From positions 1 through 41,072 of the forward strand of contig NVWM01000032.1 of NCBI GenBank assembly GCA_002733665.1: a DNA stretch of 41,072 nucleotides, given 5' to 3'. Position 1 is the stretch's first letter, and each line of letters opens with the position of its first letter. The DNA comes from Lutibacter sp. Its GTDB lineage: Bacteria > Bacteroidota > Bacteroidia > Flavobacteriales > Flavobacteriaceae. A program made the translations under genes and the position numbers. This document shows positions 7,306 to 15,156 of the stretch, piece by piece. Below the pieces are notes generated by a model that had not been told where the DNA came from, searched no databases, and saw nothing but the letters and a program-made list of their open reading frames with translations.

Positions 7306-7314
7306 ATTTGGTTA

Positions 7315-8445
7315 TTATTTCAATTCTTTTTTCGCCTTTTCATATTCTGATGGCGTATTAATATTTTGTATAAAATGATTGTCAACCTCTACAATTTCAA
7401 CATCAGAATTTATCAACACTTTACGCGGACAAGAGTAACCTTGTGATAAATAATTCAGTAAAATTGGATATGCTTTTGGCTCCCAAATTGTAATTAATGG
7501 CTCTGGAAATTGACTATCTTTACCTTTTATTGCTGTTGCAATTTTCTTTGGATTTCTTTTTTCTAACAAAAGTCTAATCAGACTTTTATCTACAAAAGGA
7601 ACGTCAGTCGCGATAACAAACCAAGCCGAATTGGGATTCTCTTGGAATGCCGAACATATCGCTCCGAAAGATCCAAGTCCAACAAATTTGTCAGAAATTA
7701 TATTTTTATTTTTTATTTCTTGACCTTCTCTTACAGAAATATACACGCCTTTATTATCATGATTTGGTGAAAATATTGAACTCAGCTGCTCATACAGATA
7801 ATCGCGTTGTGAAACTCCGTGATATTCAAGTAACCCTTTATCAGTTCCCATTCGTGTGCTTTTTCCTCCAGCCAAAATCAATCCTTGAATTGGTGGAATT
7901 TGCTCTTGAATTATGCTGTCAATATGCTTGGAGATTTTATCTATCTCATCAATCATATAGCATTTTAAATTCTTAATAGTTGGGTATTTATCAATCAGAA
8001 AATCAAAATAGTTAGAATTTTTATTCATTTTTATAACAAACTGAATATTATCTAACTGCTCCAATCTTTTTAATACTGATGCCTCCTTCTCATTATCCAA
8101 AATTAAGATTTGTTTTTCACCTTGATAATGATTACCATTTATACATACCAAATCATATTGAGAAAATTGAATTAATGAATTGTATGGATTTAAAACAGTG
8201 TTAGAATTGACTTCTAAATTTCCTGAATGATGAAACGTAAAAACATCCAATATTGGAGCTTCAACTCCATCATTGTGACTCGCGTCTAAATATGCAATTT
8301 TTGACGTTTTTTGATTGTTTTTGACTATTTTTTGGACTAAATCGCTAATTACTGAGCATTTTACACCTAAAAATGAGATTTCATTCGAAGCGTAATTACT
8401 GTAATTTCTACGAGTTAATTTGGTATGTTTTTGGTGTTTACTCAT
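7315..8445 (-). CDS. mobA: Molybdenum cofactor guanylyltransferase (MobA) with an N-terminal MobB-like, P-loop-less domain
   Basis: A 376-residue protein. The C-terminal half (from about residue 187) is a MobA-type nucleotidyltransferase, with LILAGGKSTRMGTDKGLL at its start and later DVPFVD and FPEPL segments. It would attach GMP to molybdenum cofactor. The N-terminal 185 residues are not part of ordinary MobA (about 190-200 aa). They open KHTKLTRR..Y..YASNEISFLGVKCSVISDLV, then IAYLDASH. This suggests a MobB/P-loop fold in which the GxxGxGKT loop has been lost. The start overlaps the moaC stop by 8 nt, indicating translational coupling. Confidence 0.82.
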   Translation of the reverse strand: MSKHQKHTKLTRRNYSNYASNEISFLGVKCSVISDLVQKIVKNNQKTSKIAYLDASHNDGVEAPILDVFTFHHSGNLEVNSNTVLNPYNSLIQFSQYDLVCINGNHYQGEKQILILDNEKEASVLKRLEQLDNIQFVIKMNKNSNYFDFLIDKYPTIKNLKCYMIDEIDKISKHIDSIIQEQIPPIQGLILAGGKSTRMGTDKGLLEYHGVSQRDYLYEQLSSIFSPNHDNKGVYISVREGQEIKNKNIISDKFVGLGSFGAICSAFQENPNSAWFVIATDVPFVDKSLIRLLLEKRNPKKIATAIKGKDSQFPEPLITIWEPKAYPILLNYLSQGYSCPRKVLINSDVEIVEVDNHFIQNINTPSEYEKAKKELK

Positions 8446-8917
8446 TAACTTTTATATCAGATTTTCCTCCAGTTTTTTCAACCAATTTTGTTTCTTTAAT
8501 CACCATTTTTTGTGAAATCGCTTTGCACATATCATATACAGTCAATGCTGTGACACTTGCGCCAGTTAAAGCCTCCATTTCCACACCAGTTTTTCCTTCT
8601 ATTTCAACCGAACAAACAATCTCTATTTCTTCTTTATTAATGATTTTAATATCAATATCAACACCATTTATCATCAAAGGATGACACATTGGAATCAATT
8701 CTGATGTTTTTTTTACGGCTTGAATTCCTGCAATAATTGCTGTTTGAAAAACAGGGCCTTTTTTGGTTGTAAGTTCGTCATTTTCAAAATGAGAAATAAT
8801 TTCTTCTCCCAAAAACATACTCGTTTTTGCGGTTGCTTTTCGATGGGTGATTTTCTTATCACCTACGTTAACCATTTTTGGTTGGTTCTTTTTATTTATG
8901 TGTGAAAAATCACTCAC
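8438..8917 (-). CDS. moaC: Cyclic pyranopterin monophosphate synthase MoaC
   Basis: A 159-residue protein of normal length. It carries ATAKTSMFLGEEI, the PMCHPLMINGVDIDI motif, the GKTGVEMEALTGASVTALTVYDM active-site region and the C-terminal KTGGKSD. MoaC acts after MoaA to form cyclic pyranopterin monophosphate (precursor Z) in the cytoplasm. It overlaps mobA by 8 nt. The 77-nt gap to moeA holds a palindromic repeat. Identification is firm. Confidence 0.96.
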   Translation of the reverse strand: MSDFSHINKKNQPKMVNVGDKKITHRKATAKTSMFLGEEIISHFENDELTTKKGPVFQTAIIAGIQAVKKTSELIPMCHPLMINGVDIDIKIINKEEIEIVCSVEIEGKTGVEMEALTGASVTALTVYDMCKAISQKMVIKETKLVEKTGGKSDIKVNE

Positions 8918-8934
8918 TTTGTTTTAATTTTTGG

Positions 8935-8993
8935 TGTCATATTGAGCGCATGCGAAATATCTCATTTAGATTCTTCACTTTGTTCAGAATGAC
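8935..8993. repeat. GTCAT...ATGAC-ended palindromic repeat
   Basis: The element begins GTCATATTGAGCGCATGCGA and ends TTCAGAATGAC, filling nearly all of the moeA-moaC gap. It includes the 10-bp palindrome GCGCATGCGA (imperfect). It is related in its ends to 4638-4716 and 7239-7305. Confidence 0.6.
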
Positions 8994-8994
8994 A

Positions 8995-10314
8995 TTATTC
9001 ATTTCTATATTTTAGAATTGGGAAAACCTCTCCTTTTTTAAACTCTATTACTTCTGCAGGCAACTCAATAAAAGCATCTGACTCTACCAAACTAGCTAAA
9101 TCTCCAGAGCCATTTCCTAAAATTGGATGCGCATATACTGTTCCTTTTTTATTTTCCAATCTTACATGTAAAAAATACACCAATTCTGGTTTAAAGATAA
9201 CATCATCTGCAAGAACAGCATAGTTTTGGTTAGTAAAATTCAATCCAACAGATTTTTGAAACCAAGGATAAAAATATTTTAAACAACTCACAAATGTAGA
9301 AATGGGATTCCCTGGAAATGCGAACACAATTGTGTTCTTTTGGTATTTATCTTCAGTATGTTTATCAATACTTAATTTATTCTTTTTACTATCACTAATG
9401 TCCTGTTCACTAATACCTAAAGTCGCAATGCGACCGAACCAAAAAGGTTTTCCTGGTCTTTGAGCAACACGATGAAAGTGTTTTTCTACACCTAATTCAT
9501 CTAAAACTTCAGGAATAAAATCAAATTTCCCTTTACTAACTGCTCCACTGAATAATAAGACATCATATTCGTCTAAAAATCCTTTAATCTTTTGTTTTAA
9601 AATCTTTTTATCATCAGTTATATGAGCCGTTTCTGAATTTATATTTATTCGTTCTAATAACGAAACTAATGTGTGCACATTACTTCTACGAATTTGATAA
9701 TCTTCAGGATTTTTATTTACTGCTACCAACTCATCACCTGTTGAAACTATCATTACTTTTGGATTTTTAGCAACTTTTACTGTTGCTTTTCCCACGGTTG
9801 CGAGCACACCAATTTCCGCAGAAGAAATCAGCGTATTTTTAGCAATAATTAAATCGCCAAGTAACTTATCTTTTCCTTTTTTATGAATGTTTTTAAAGTA
9901 TGCTGTTTCGTTAATTGTTACTGTTGCAATTCCATTTTCTATCGCTATTTCTTCATACGGAATCACAACATCAGTATTTAAAGGAAGCATTGCACCTGTC
10001 ATTGCTTCGATACAATTTTCAGGATTTTTGAGTGTCAATTGCGCACTTCCTGCTGCTTGAACTCCTTCAATATTAAATGTTCGTCTTCCGTTTTTAAAGG
10101 CATCGTAAGAAACTGCAATTCCATCCATAGAAATACGATTAAATGGTGGAAAATCTCGGTCAGCAAGAATGTCTTCTTTTAAAACTCGCCCTAAAGAATC
10201 GGCAAAACTTACTTCTTCAATTCCGAAATCAACTGTTTGATTTAAAATTGTTTCAAGTGCTTTATGTGTGGTTGTTAGTTTGATTGTATTTGTATTTGTA
10301 TTTGTATTTAAAAT
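8995..10314 (-). CDS. moeA: Molybdopterin molybdotransferase MoeA; apparently non-ATG start
   Basis: MoeA inserts molybdate into MPT-AMP. Core motifs are MDGIAVSYDAF, TGAMLP, VIPYEE, STGDELV, SGAVSKGKFDF and AFPGNP. The first in-frame ATG (10128) falls inside the conserved NRISMDGIA motif and would delete the N-terminal domain. The frame continues upstream with clearly MoeA-like sequence (THKALETILN ... SFADSLGRVLKEDILADRD FPPFNR). It stays open to the moaA TAA at 10315-10317 without any ATG, GTG or TTG. The ATT at 10312-10314 follows that TAA directly, with GGAGGA just upstream, and is taken as the start; an ATC at 10282-10284 is the alternative. A four-copy hexamer lies at the N-terminus. 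Confidence 0.83.
   Translation of the reverse strand: MLNTNTNTNTIKLTTTHKALETILNQTVDFGIEEVSFADSLGRVLKEDILADRDFPPFNRISMDGIAVSYDAFKNGRRTFNIEGVQAAGSAQLTLKNPENCIEAMTGAMLPLNTDVVIPYEEIAIENGIATVTINETAYFKNIHKKGKDKLLGDLIIAKNTLISSAEIGVLATVGKATVKVAKNPKVMIVSTGDELVAVNKNPEDYQIRRSNVHTLVSLLERININSETAHITDDKKILKQKIKGFLDEYDVLLFSGAVSKGKFDFIPEVLDELGVEKHFHRVAQRPGKPFWFGRIATLGISEQDISDSKKNKLSIDKHTEDKYQKNTIVFAFPGNPISTFVSCLKYFYPWFQKSVGLNFTNQNYAVLADDVIFKPELVYFLHVRLENKKGTVYAHPILGNGSGDLASLVESDAFIELPAEVIEFKKGEVFPILKYRNE
10285..10308. repeat. Hexanucleotide microsatellite (TGTATT)x4 in the moeA 5' end
   Basis: Four perfect TGTATT copies occur on the plus strand, encoding an Asn-Thr repeat in the moeA frame. Copy-number change would alter the peptide or the spacing by 6 nt without shifting frame. 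Confidence 0.85.
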
Positions 10315-11307
10315 TTATCCTCCAATAGTTGACATGCTTTCAGACACATCAGAATTTCTTGCTTTCTCAGCAACAAACCCATCTTTTGGTTTCTTTGCTA
10401 CAATTGATAAAAATAACTTCTTTAATTCATCATTACTCGCTCCGTTTCTAATAAAGTCACGGATATTAAAAACGCCATCATCAAACAAACAGTTTTTAAA
10501 CATTCCTGTTGCTGTAATTCTTATTCGATTGCAATCATCACAAATAGTTCTCGTAAACGCAGGAATAATTCCGAAAGTCCCTGTATAATCATCAATCTTA
10601 AAATTGCGTGATGTTGATGATTTACCATCAACTAATTTAGTTATAGTATCATACTTGTTTTCAATCTCTTTAATAATTCTATTATAATTCCAAACTTCTT
10701 TAACTTCTTTCTGACCAACACCATTAAATGGCATTTCTTCGATAAATCGAACAGCAATATTTTTGTGCTTTGTCAATTCAACAAAATCGATAATCTCATC
10801 AGTATTAATTCCTGATTGAACAACAATATTCAATTTTAAATTGATAGAACTCTTTTCTAATATTTCTAGTGTTTCGTACACCTCATCAAAGGCATCTCTA
10901 CGTGTAATTTCAGCAAATTTATCTTTCTTTAAACTATCAATACTCAAGTTAATAGCTTTCACTTTTAATTGCTCAATCTTGTCTAAATGTTTACTAATCA
11001 AAACACCATTTGTTGTGATATTTATCTCATCAAGCAAGTCATTAAAATCTAACATTTCTAAAAAATCAACAAATCCTTTTCTCACAAATGGCTCTCCTCC
11101 AGTCAATCGAACTTTATTAACGCCCAACTCACTCAAAGCACGTGTAATTCTATACATTTCTTTGAAAGTTAGTAACTCTTTTCGGTCAACAATATCAATT
11201 CCATGCGCAGGCATGCAGTATTGACATCGTAAATTACAACGATCTGTAACTGCCAATCGCAAATACGAAATTTGCCTTCCAAAACTATCTATTAATTGAC
11301 TTTTCAT
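10315..11307 (-). CDS. moaA: GTP 3',8-cyclase MoaA (radical SAM)
   Basis: A 330-residue protein with the radical-SAM cluster motif C24-NLR-C28-QY-C31, LTGGEPFVRKG, and the second cluster region ICDDCNRIRIT ... C. The C-terminus ends in the essential Gly-Gly (STIGG). MoaA with MoaC converts GTP to cyclic pyranopterin monophosphate. It heads the leftward moaA-moeA-moaC-mobA block. Its TAA is in the same frame as moeA and directly precedes it, and GGAGGA formed by its last two Gly codons sits ahead of the moeA start. Length and motifs are normal. Confidence 0.97.
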   Translation of the reverse strand: MKSQLIDSFGRQISYLRLAVTDRCNLRCQYCMPAHGIDIVDRKELLTFKEMYRITRALSELGVNKVRLTGGEPFVRKGFVDFLEMLDFNDLLDEINITTNGVLISKHLDKIEQLKVKAINLSIDSLKKDKFAEITRRDAFDEVYETLEILEKSSINLKLNIVVQSGINTDEIIDFVELTKHKNIAVRFIEEMPFNGVGQKEVKEVWNYNRIIKEIENKYDTITKLVDGKSSTSRNFKIDDYTGTFGIIPAFTRTICDDCNRIRITATGMFKNCLFDDGVFNIRDFIRNGASNDELKKLFLSIVAKKPKDGFVAEKARNSDVSESMSTIGG

Positions 11308-11424
11308 GTGTTTATTCTTACTGTTTTTTATCTGTCATGCTTCAACTTCGCTCAGTACAGGCATGCAGTTCGCTATTAATCATTCTCATAAGCAATAATG
11401 ATTTTAACGTACTCGTTTCACTTT

Positions 11425-12690
11425 CTAATTTAATATTTTAGTCGAAATATATTCCAAAACTTTGCTTGTTGCACCAATATTGTCGGCTATATATTTTTTA
11501 TTGATATTTCCACGTTCTTTTCGATAATCAGCATCAGAAAACAACAGATTTAATTGCTTGTTTAATTCGTCTTGAGAATTTACAACAAGACATCCTTCAA
11601 GATTTACCAAGTCAATTGCTTCATTAAATTTCTTGTAATGAGGGCCAATTAAAATTGGTTTTCCAAAAGTTGCAGGTTCTAATACATTGTGCAATCCAGT
11701 GGCAAAACCTCCACCAACATAAGCAAAATCTGCATAACTATAAATTTTGGTTAGTATTCCAATCGTATCAATGATAAAAACCTGCGCTTCTGATATTTTT
11801 GATTTATGGGTACTGAGCGGAGCCGAAGTGATTTCGGAAAACAAAACCGTTTTTTTATTAATCGAATTCTGCAATACTTTTATTTCTTTCTGATTGATGT
11901 TGTGTGGAGCAAAAATAAACTTCTCATCATCAGATGCCTGATTATTAATATAGTCAACCAGTAAGTTTTCGCCTTCTTTCCAAGTACTTCCTGCAACTAA
12001 GACTGTTTTATTTTGTTTAAACTCCTCAATAAAATCAAGTGAATTATCTTGTTTTGTTATTTCAGAAACGCGATCAAATCGTGTGTCGCCACTCACAATA
12101 ACATTATCAAAACCAATTGACTTTAGTAATTTTTGAGAATTTATATCCTGAACAAAAAAGTGAGAAAATGCTTTTAGAGATTTCCGCATTCCTTTTCCAA
12201 ATGGCTTAAAAAATACTTGAGATTTTCTAAAAATTCCTGAAATTAAAATGGTTTCGATATGTTGTTTTTTTAGTTCATTTAAAATATTTGGCCAAAATTC
12301 ATATTTCACAAAAATTGCCATTTCTGGATGTACTAATTCTATAAATTTTTGCGCATTTGATTTTGTATCCAAAGGCAGGTAACAAACAAGGTCTGCTTTT
12401 TTATATTCTTTCTGAACTTCATATCCTGAAGGAGAAAAAAAAGTCAAAACAATCTTATGGCTTTTATATTTTTCTTTAATTTTTTCAATGATTGGTCTTC
12501 CTTGTTCAAATTCTCCTAAAGATGCGCAGTGAATCCAAATAGTTTTATCGCTTTTTGATATGTTCTTTTCTAATTTTTGAAATGTATCTTTTCTACCTTC
12601 AACAAAAAGTTTAATTTTTTTATTAAACAAGGCTATCACTCGAAGAAAAAATCGAGTTATAATAATAAGTATGTTGTATAAAAACCTCAT
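11425..12690 (-). CDS. waaA: 3-deoxy-D-manno-octulosonic acid (Kdo) transferase WaaA
   Basis: A 421-residue inner-membrane glycosyltransferase. It has an N-terminal hydrophobic anchor (FLYNILIIITRFFLRVIAL), then WIHCASLGEFEQGRPIIE, FVKYEFWPNIL and VSGDTRFDRV. The GT30 donor-site region includes VAGSTWKEGE and the late GGGFATGLHNVLEPATFGKP. It transfers Kdo to lipid A precursor during LPS assembly. The ATG at 12690 is preferred over an in-frame TTG 18 nt upstream, because a -7 element occupies that stretch. Identification is firm. Confidence 0.94.
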   Translation of the reverse strand: MRFLYNILIIITRFFLRVIALFNKKIKLFVEGRKDTFQKLEKNISKSDKTIWIHCASLGEFEQGRPIIEKIKEKYKSHKIVLTFFSPSGYEVQKEYKKADLVCYLPLDTKSNAQKFIELVHPEMAIFVKYEFWPNILNELKKQHIETILISGIFRKSQVFFKPFGKGMRKSLKAFSHFFVQDINSQKLLKSIGFDNVIVSGDTRFDRVSEITKQDNSLDFIEEFKQNKTVLVAGSTWKEGENLLVDYINNQASDDEKFIFAPHNINQKEIKVLQNSINKKTVLFSEITSAPLSTHKSKISEAQVFIIDTIGILTKIYSYADFAYVGGGFATGLHNVLEPATFGKPILIGPHYKKFNEAIDLVNLEGCLVVNSQDELNKQLNLLFSDADYRKERGNINKKYIADNIGATSKVLEYISTKILN

Positions 12691-12696
12691 GAGGTA

Positions 12697-12704
12697 CAAA
12701 GGTA
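12697..12704 (-). promoter_or_regulatory. Candidate -7 element for waaA
   Basis: TACCTTTG on the minus strand matches TAnnTTTG. It ends 7 nt before the waaA ATG, which would give a transcript with almost no leader and argues against the upstream TTG start. Confidence 0.5.
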
Positions 12705-12713
12705 ACAAAACGA

Positions 12714-12748
12714 CACAAAAAAACTCCCAAACTTTCGCTTGGGAGTTT
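12714..12748 (-). terminator. Intrinsic terminator of rplU-rpmA
   Basis: A perfect 10-bp stem is formed by AAACTCCCAA (12721-12730) and TTGGGAGTTT (12739-12748), with an 8-nt loop. On the minus strand it is followed by a run of seven or more T. It lies 22 nt past the rpmA stop and just ahead of waaA. Confidence 0.9.
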
Positions 12749-12770
12749 ATAATATATATAATCTTATTTC

Positions 12771-13031
12771 TTAAGCCTCGAAAGGAACTATAGAAACATA
12801 AGATCTGTTATTTCTTTTCTTTGTGAATTTCACAAGACCATCAACCTTGGCATGTAATGTATGGTCTTTTCCCATATATACATTTTCACCTGGATTGTGA
12901 GTTGTTCCTCTTTGACGAATAATAATATTTCCTGCAATTGCAGCTTGTCCACCAAATATTTTAACTCCTAAACGTTTCGATTCTGACTCTCTACCGTTTT
13001 TCGAACTTCCGACTCCTTTTTTATGTGCCAT
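12771..13031 (-). CDS. rpmA: 50S ribosomal protein bL27
   Basis: 86 residues with the classical bL27 N-terminus [20 protein letters not shown] and the GGQ...[10 protein letters not shown] segment. It belongs near the peptidyl-transferase centre of the large subunit. It follows rplU by 24 nt in the usual order and is closed by a strong terminator. Confidence 0.98.
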   Translation of the reverse strand: MAHKKGVGSSKNGRESESKRLGVKIFGGQAAIAGNIIIRQRGTTHNPGENVYMGKDHTLHAKVDGLVKFTKKRNNRSYVSIVPFEA

Positions 13032-13055
13032 TTTATTTCGTTTTTAGTGTTTTAG

Positions 13056-13574
13056 TTAACTTAATGCTGCAATTAATTCAGCTTTCTTCATTGAAGAAGT
13101 TCCTGAAATACCTTTTGCTTTTGCTAAATCTCTTAATTCAGCAACTTTCATACTACTAAAATCTTCTGCTACTGCTTCAATTTTAGTTTCTGTTTTTGCT
13201 ACTTTAGGTTTAGCCGCTTCTTTCTTTGGAGTTTCTTTTTTAGCAGATACTGCTTTTTTAGCTCCTGAAGCTACAATACTTTCAATTTGGATTTCAGTAA
13301 AAGACTGACGATGTCCGTTCTTTACTCGATATCCTTTTCTACGTTTCTTTTTGAAAACGATGACTTTATCACCTTTAAGGTGACTTAAGATTTTGGCAGT
13401 CACTGCTGCTCCTTCTATGGTTGGGGCGCCAATAGTTACTGTTCCGTTATCAAGTAAAAGAACGTTGTCAAAAGTAATTTTTGATCCTTCTTCTCCTTGT
13501 AAACGATGAACGAATACTTTTTGGTCTTTTGCAACTTTAAACTGCTGCCCTACCATCTCTACAATTGCGTACAT
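13056..13574 (-). CDS. rplU: 50S ribosomal protein bL21 with long C-terminal SAP-like extension
   Basis: 172 residues, against about 103 for the usual bL21. Residues 1-102 are the normal fold ([14 protein letters not shown], then [20 protein letters not shown]). A Lys/Ala-rich linker follows, then a C-terminal segment from about residue 137 ([15 protein letters not shown] ... [10 protein letters not shown]). That segment has the helix-extended loop-helix pattern of SAP/Rho-N-like nucleic-acid-binding motifs. It is first gene of the rplU-rpmA operon, with a good Bacteroidota promoter upstream. Confidence 0.96.
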   Translation of the reverse strand: MYAIVEMVGQQFKVAKDQKVFVHRLQGEEGSKITFDNVLLLDNGTVTIGAPTIEGAAVTAKILSHLKGDKVIVFKKKRRKGYRVKNGHRQSFTEIQIESIVASGAKKAVSAKKETPKKEAAKPKVAKTETKIEAVAEDFSSMKVAELRDLAKAKGISGTSSMKKAELIAALS

Positions 13575-13614
13575 AATGTTAAATTTTAATTTTCGCTTTG
13601 TTAAAAAATGAGTG

Positions 13615-13646
13615 CAAATATATTGCTTTTCAGCAAACTAACCAAA
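13615..13646 (-). promoter_or_regulatory. Promoter of rplU-rpmA
   Basis: On the minus strand, TATATTTG (13615-13622) matches the TAnnTTTG -7 element. A TTTG (13643-13646) sits 20 nt upstream as the -33 element. The TSS would fall about 35 nt before the rplU ATG. Confidence 0.7.
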
Positions 13647-13722
13647 CCTTTAAACAACAAATGTTTTATGAAAAAATAAATTCATTTATGTATCAAAAAG
13701 ATGTTGCATTTAAATCGATAAT

Positions 13723-14622
13723 TTACTTGTGATAGTTTTTCAATTTCTTTTTCTTTCTGTTCGCCAAATAAACTCCTAAAAGGATAATCATTCCGCCAAG
13801 AATTTGAATTAGACTTAGTTTTTCCCCATCCAAAGCGCCCCATAAAACAGCAACAATAGTCATTAAATATGTAACAGATGACGCAAAAACAGGTGTTGAA
13901 ATTTGCACTAGTTTATTAAACATTACTTTGGCTAATGCGGTCCCAAATACACATAATAATAACACATAACCTAATGCTGTTACAGTTTTTGGATTGTTTA
14001 AAGTTGCTTCAGTAAAAAAATTAGTAAAGAGTAATATTACAATTGCTGGAAACATTATTGCTATAAAATTTCCAGTTGCGATAGCCATCGGCTTTTCTTC
14101 TTGTAAATGTTTTTTGATAATATTCACATTGATAGCATACATTACTGTTGCTAAAATAATAAAGCCTGCATAAAAATAATTTTGATCTGGATTCAACTGT
14201 TTTCCACTTGCGATTAAAACCGCAGTACCAACAAATCCAATAATCACACCTAATGTTTGACGTCTTGTCGTTGTTATTTTAAACAATGCGAAGCCAAACA
14301 GAATAGTGTTTAGTGGCACTAAAGAATTTAATATTGAAGCCACAGAACTATCAACTTCTGTTTCTGCATAAGCAAACAAAAAAGATGGGAAAAATGTACC
14401 CAATAAGCCAGAGATAACAATCCATTTCCAATTATTTTTTGATATTGATTGCAAACTTTTATAACCTACAGCAATTAAAATTATTCCTGTAATTATGACT
14501 CTTAGCGCTCCTAATTGCATTGGAGTAAGCCCTACCAATCCTTTTTTAATCAATATAAACGAACTTCCCCAAATAAGTGAAAGAACAATAAGATAAGCCC
14601 ATTTTTGTTGATTATTATTCAT
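13723..14622 (-). CDS. EamA/DMT-family permease
   Basis: 299 residues with ten hydrophobic segments in two EamA repeats. The start WAYLIVLSLIWGSSFILIKKGL with the LWGS motif is typical, as is the second-repeat end GGMIILLGVYLANRKKKK with a positively charged tail. It is an inner-membrane drug/metabolite exporter-type protein; the substrate is not predictable. It is divergent from the HMA lipoprotein gene. Confidence 0.85.
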   Translation of the reverse strand: MNNNQQKWAYLIVLSLIWGSSFILIKKGLVGLTPMQLGALRVIITGIILIAVGYKSLQSISKNNWKWIVISGLLGTFFPSFLFAYAETEVDSSVASILNSLVPLNTILFGFALFKITTTRRQTLGVIIGFVGTAVLIASGKQLNPDQNYFYAGFIILATVMYAINVNIIKKHLQEEKPMAIATGNFIAIMFPAIVILLFTNFFTEATLNNPKTVTALGYVLLLCVFGTALAKVMFNKLVQISTPVFASSVTYLMTIVAVLWGALDGEKLSLIQILGGMIILLGVYLANRKKKKLKNYHK

Positions 14623-14678
14623 TCGTTTAGTTTGTGCAAAAGTCTGACAATTTATTCGGAAAACTATTTAATTCTATG

Positions 14679-14686
14679 TAATTTTG
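14679..14686 (+). promoter_or_regulatory. Candidate -7 element for the HMA lipoprotein gene
   Basis: TAATTTTG matches TAnnTTTG, 20 nt upstream of the ATG at 14707. It is not accompanied by a clear -33 TTTG. Confidence 0.5.
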
Positions 14687-14706
14687 TAAAATATAATTCA
14701 CTCACT

Positions 14707-15063
14707 ATGAAAGCATTCTATTCTTTATTGTCGCTCTTATTTATCCTTACTATTACGTCTTGCAAAAATGATACAAAATCAACAGTTAAAGACACTCAAC
14801 AAACTATAACAGCCGAAAAAGGCATCCAAAATATTGAAGTAAACATTGAAGGGATGACTTGTGAAATAGGTTGTGCAAAACTTATAGAGTCTAAAGTTTC
14901 TAAATTAGAAGGCGTTACTGTTTCTAAAGTCAGCTTTAAAGAAAAAACAGGCATTTTTACTTTTGATGCTTCTAAAATTTCATCGGAAGAAATTGTAAAA
15001 AATATCAACGGAATTGCAGGAGGAGAATTATACAAAGTAATTGAAATCAAGACTGTACAATAA
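14707..15063 (+). CDS. Lipoprotein with heavy-metal-associated (HMA) domain
   Basis: A 118-residue protein starting at the ATG at 14707; the frame extends upstream to 14605, but the signal peptide fixes the start. A type II signal peptide ends at lipobox ITSC (C19). Residues 41-115 form an HMA/CopZ-like ferredoxin fold with the metal-site motif GMTCEIGC (C52, C56). The two cysteines are separated by three residues instead of the usual two, which changes the metal-site geometry. The predicted role is periplasmic or outer-membrane-tethered metal binding. It is followed 93 nt later by a Cys-rich lipoprotein in the same direction. Confidence 0.83.
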   Translation: MKAFYSLLSLLFILTITSCKNDTKSTVKDTQQTITAEKGIQNIEVNIEGMTCEIGCAKLIESKVSKLEGVTVSKVSFKEKTGIFTFDASKISSEEIVKNINGIAGGELYKVIEIKTVQ

Positions 15064-15156
15064 AAATTTCTTTTTGATTTTCCTTACAAAAATTATTAAT
15101 AAATCTATTATTACTTTATATTTACGGATTATTAACTAAAATTAAACCCAATAATC

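Noticed and set aside
8373..8684. Plus-strand ORF opposite moaC
   Set aside because: It is antisense to a firmly identified moaC, has hydrophobic composition typical of a shadow frame, and has no start context.
10285..10308. Hexanucleotide repeat as a phase-variation switch by frameshift
   Set aside because: A 6-nt unit keeps the reading frame, so copy-number change cannot turn moeA on or off by frameshift.
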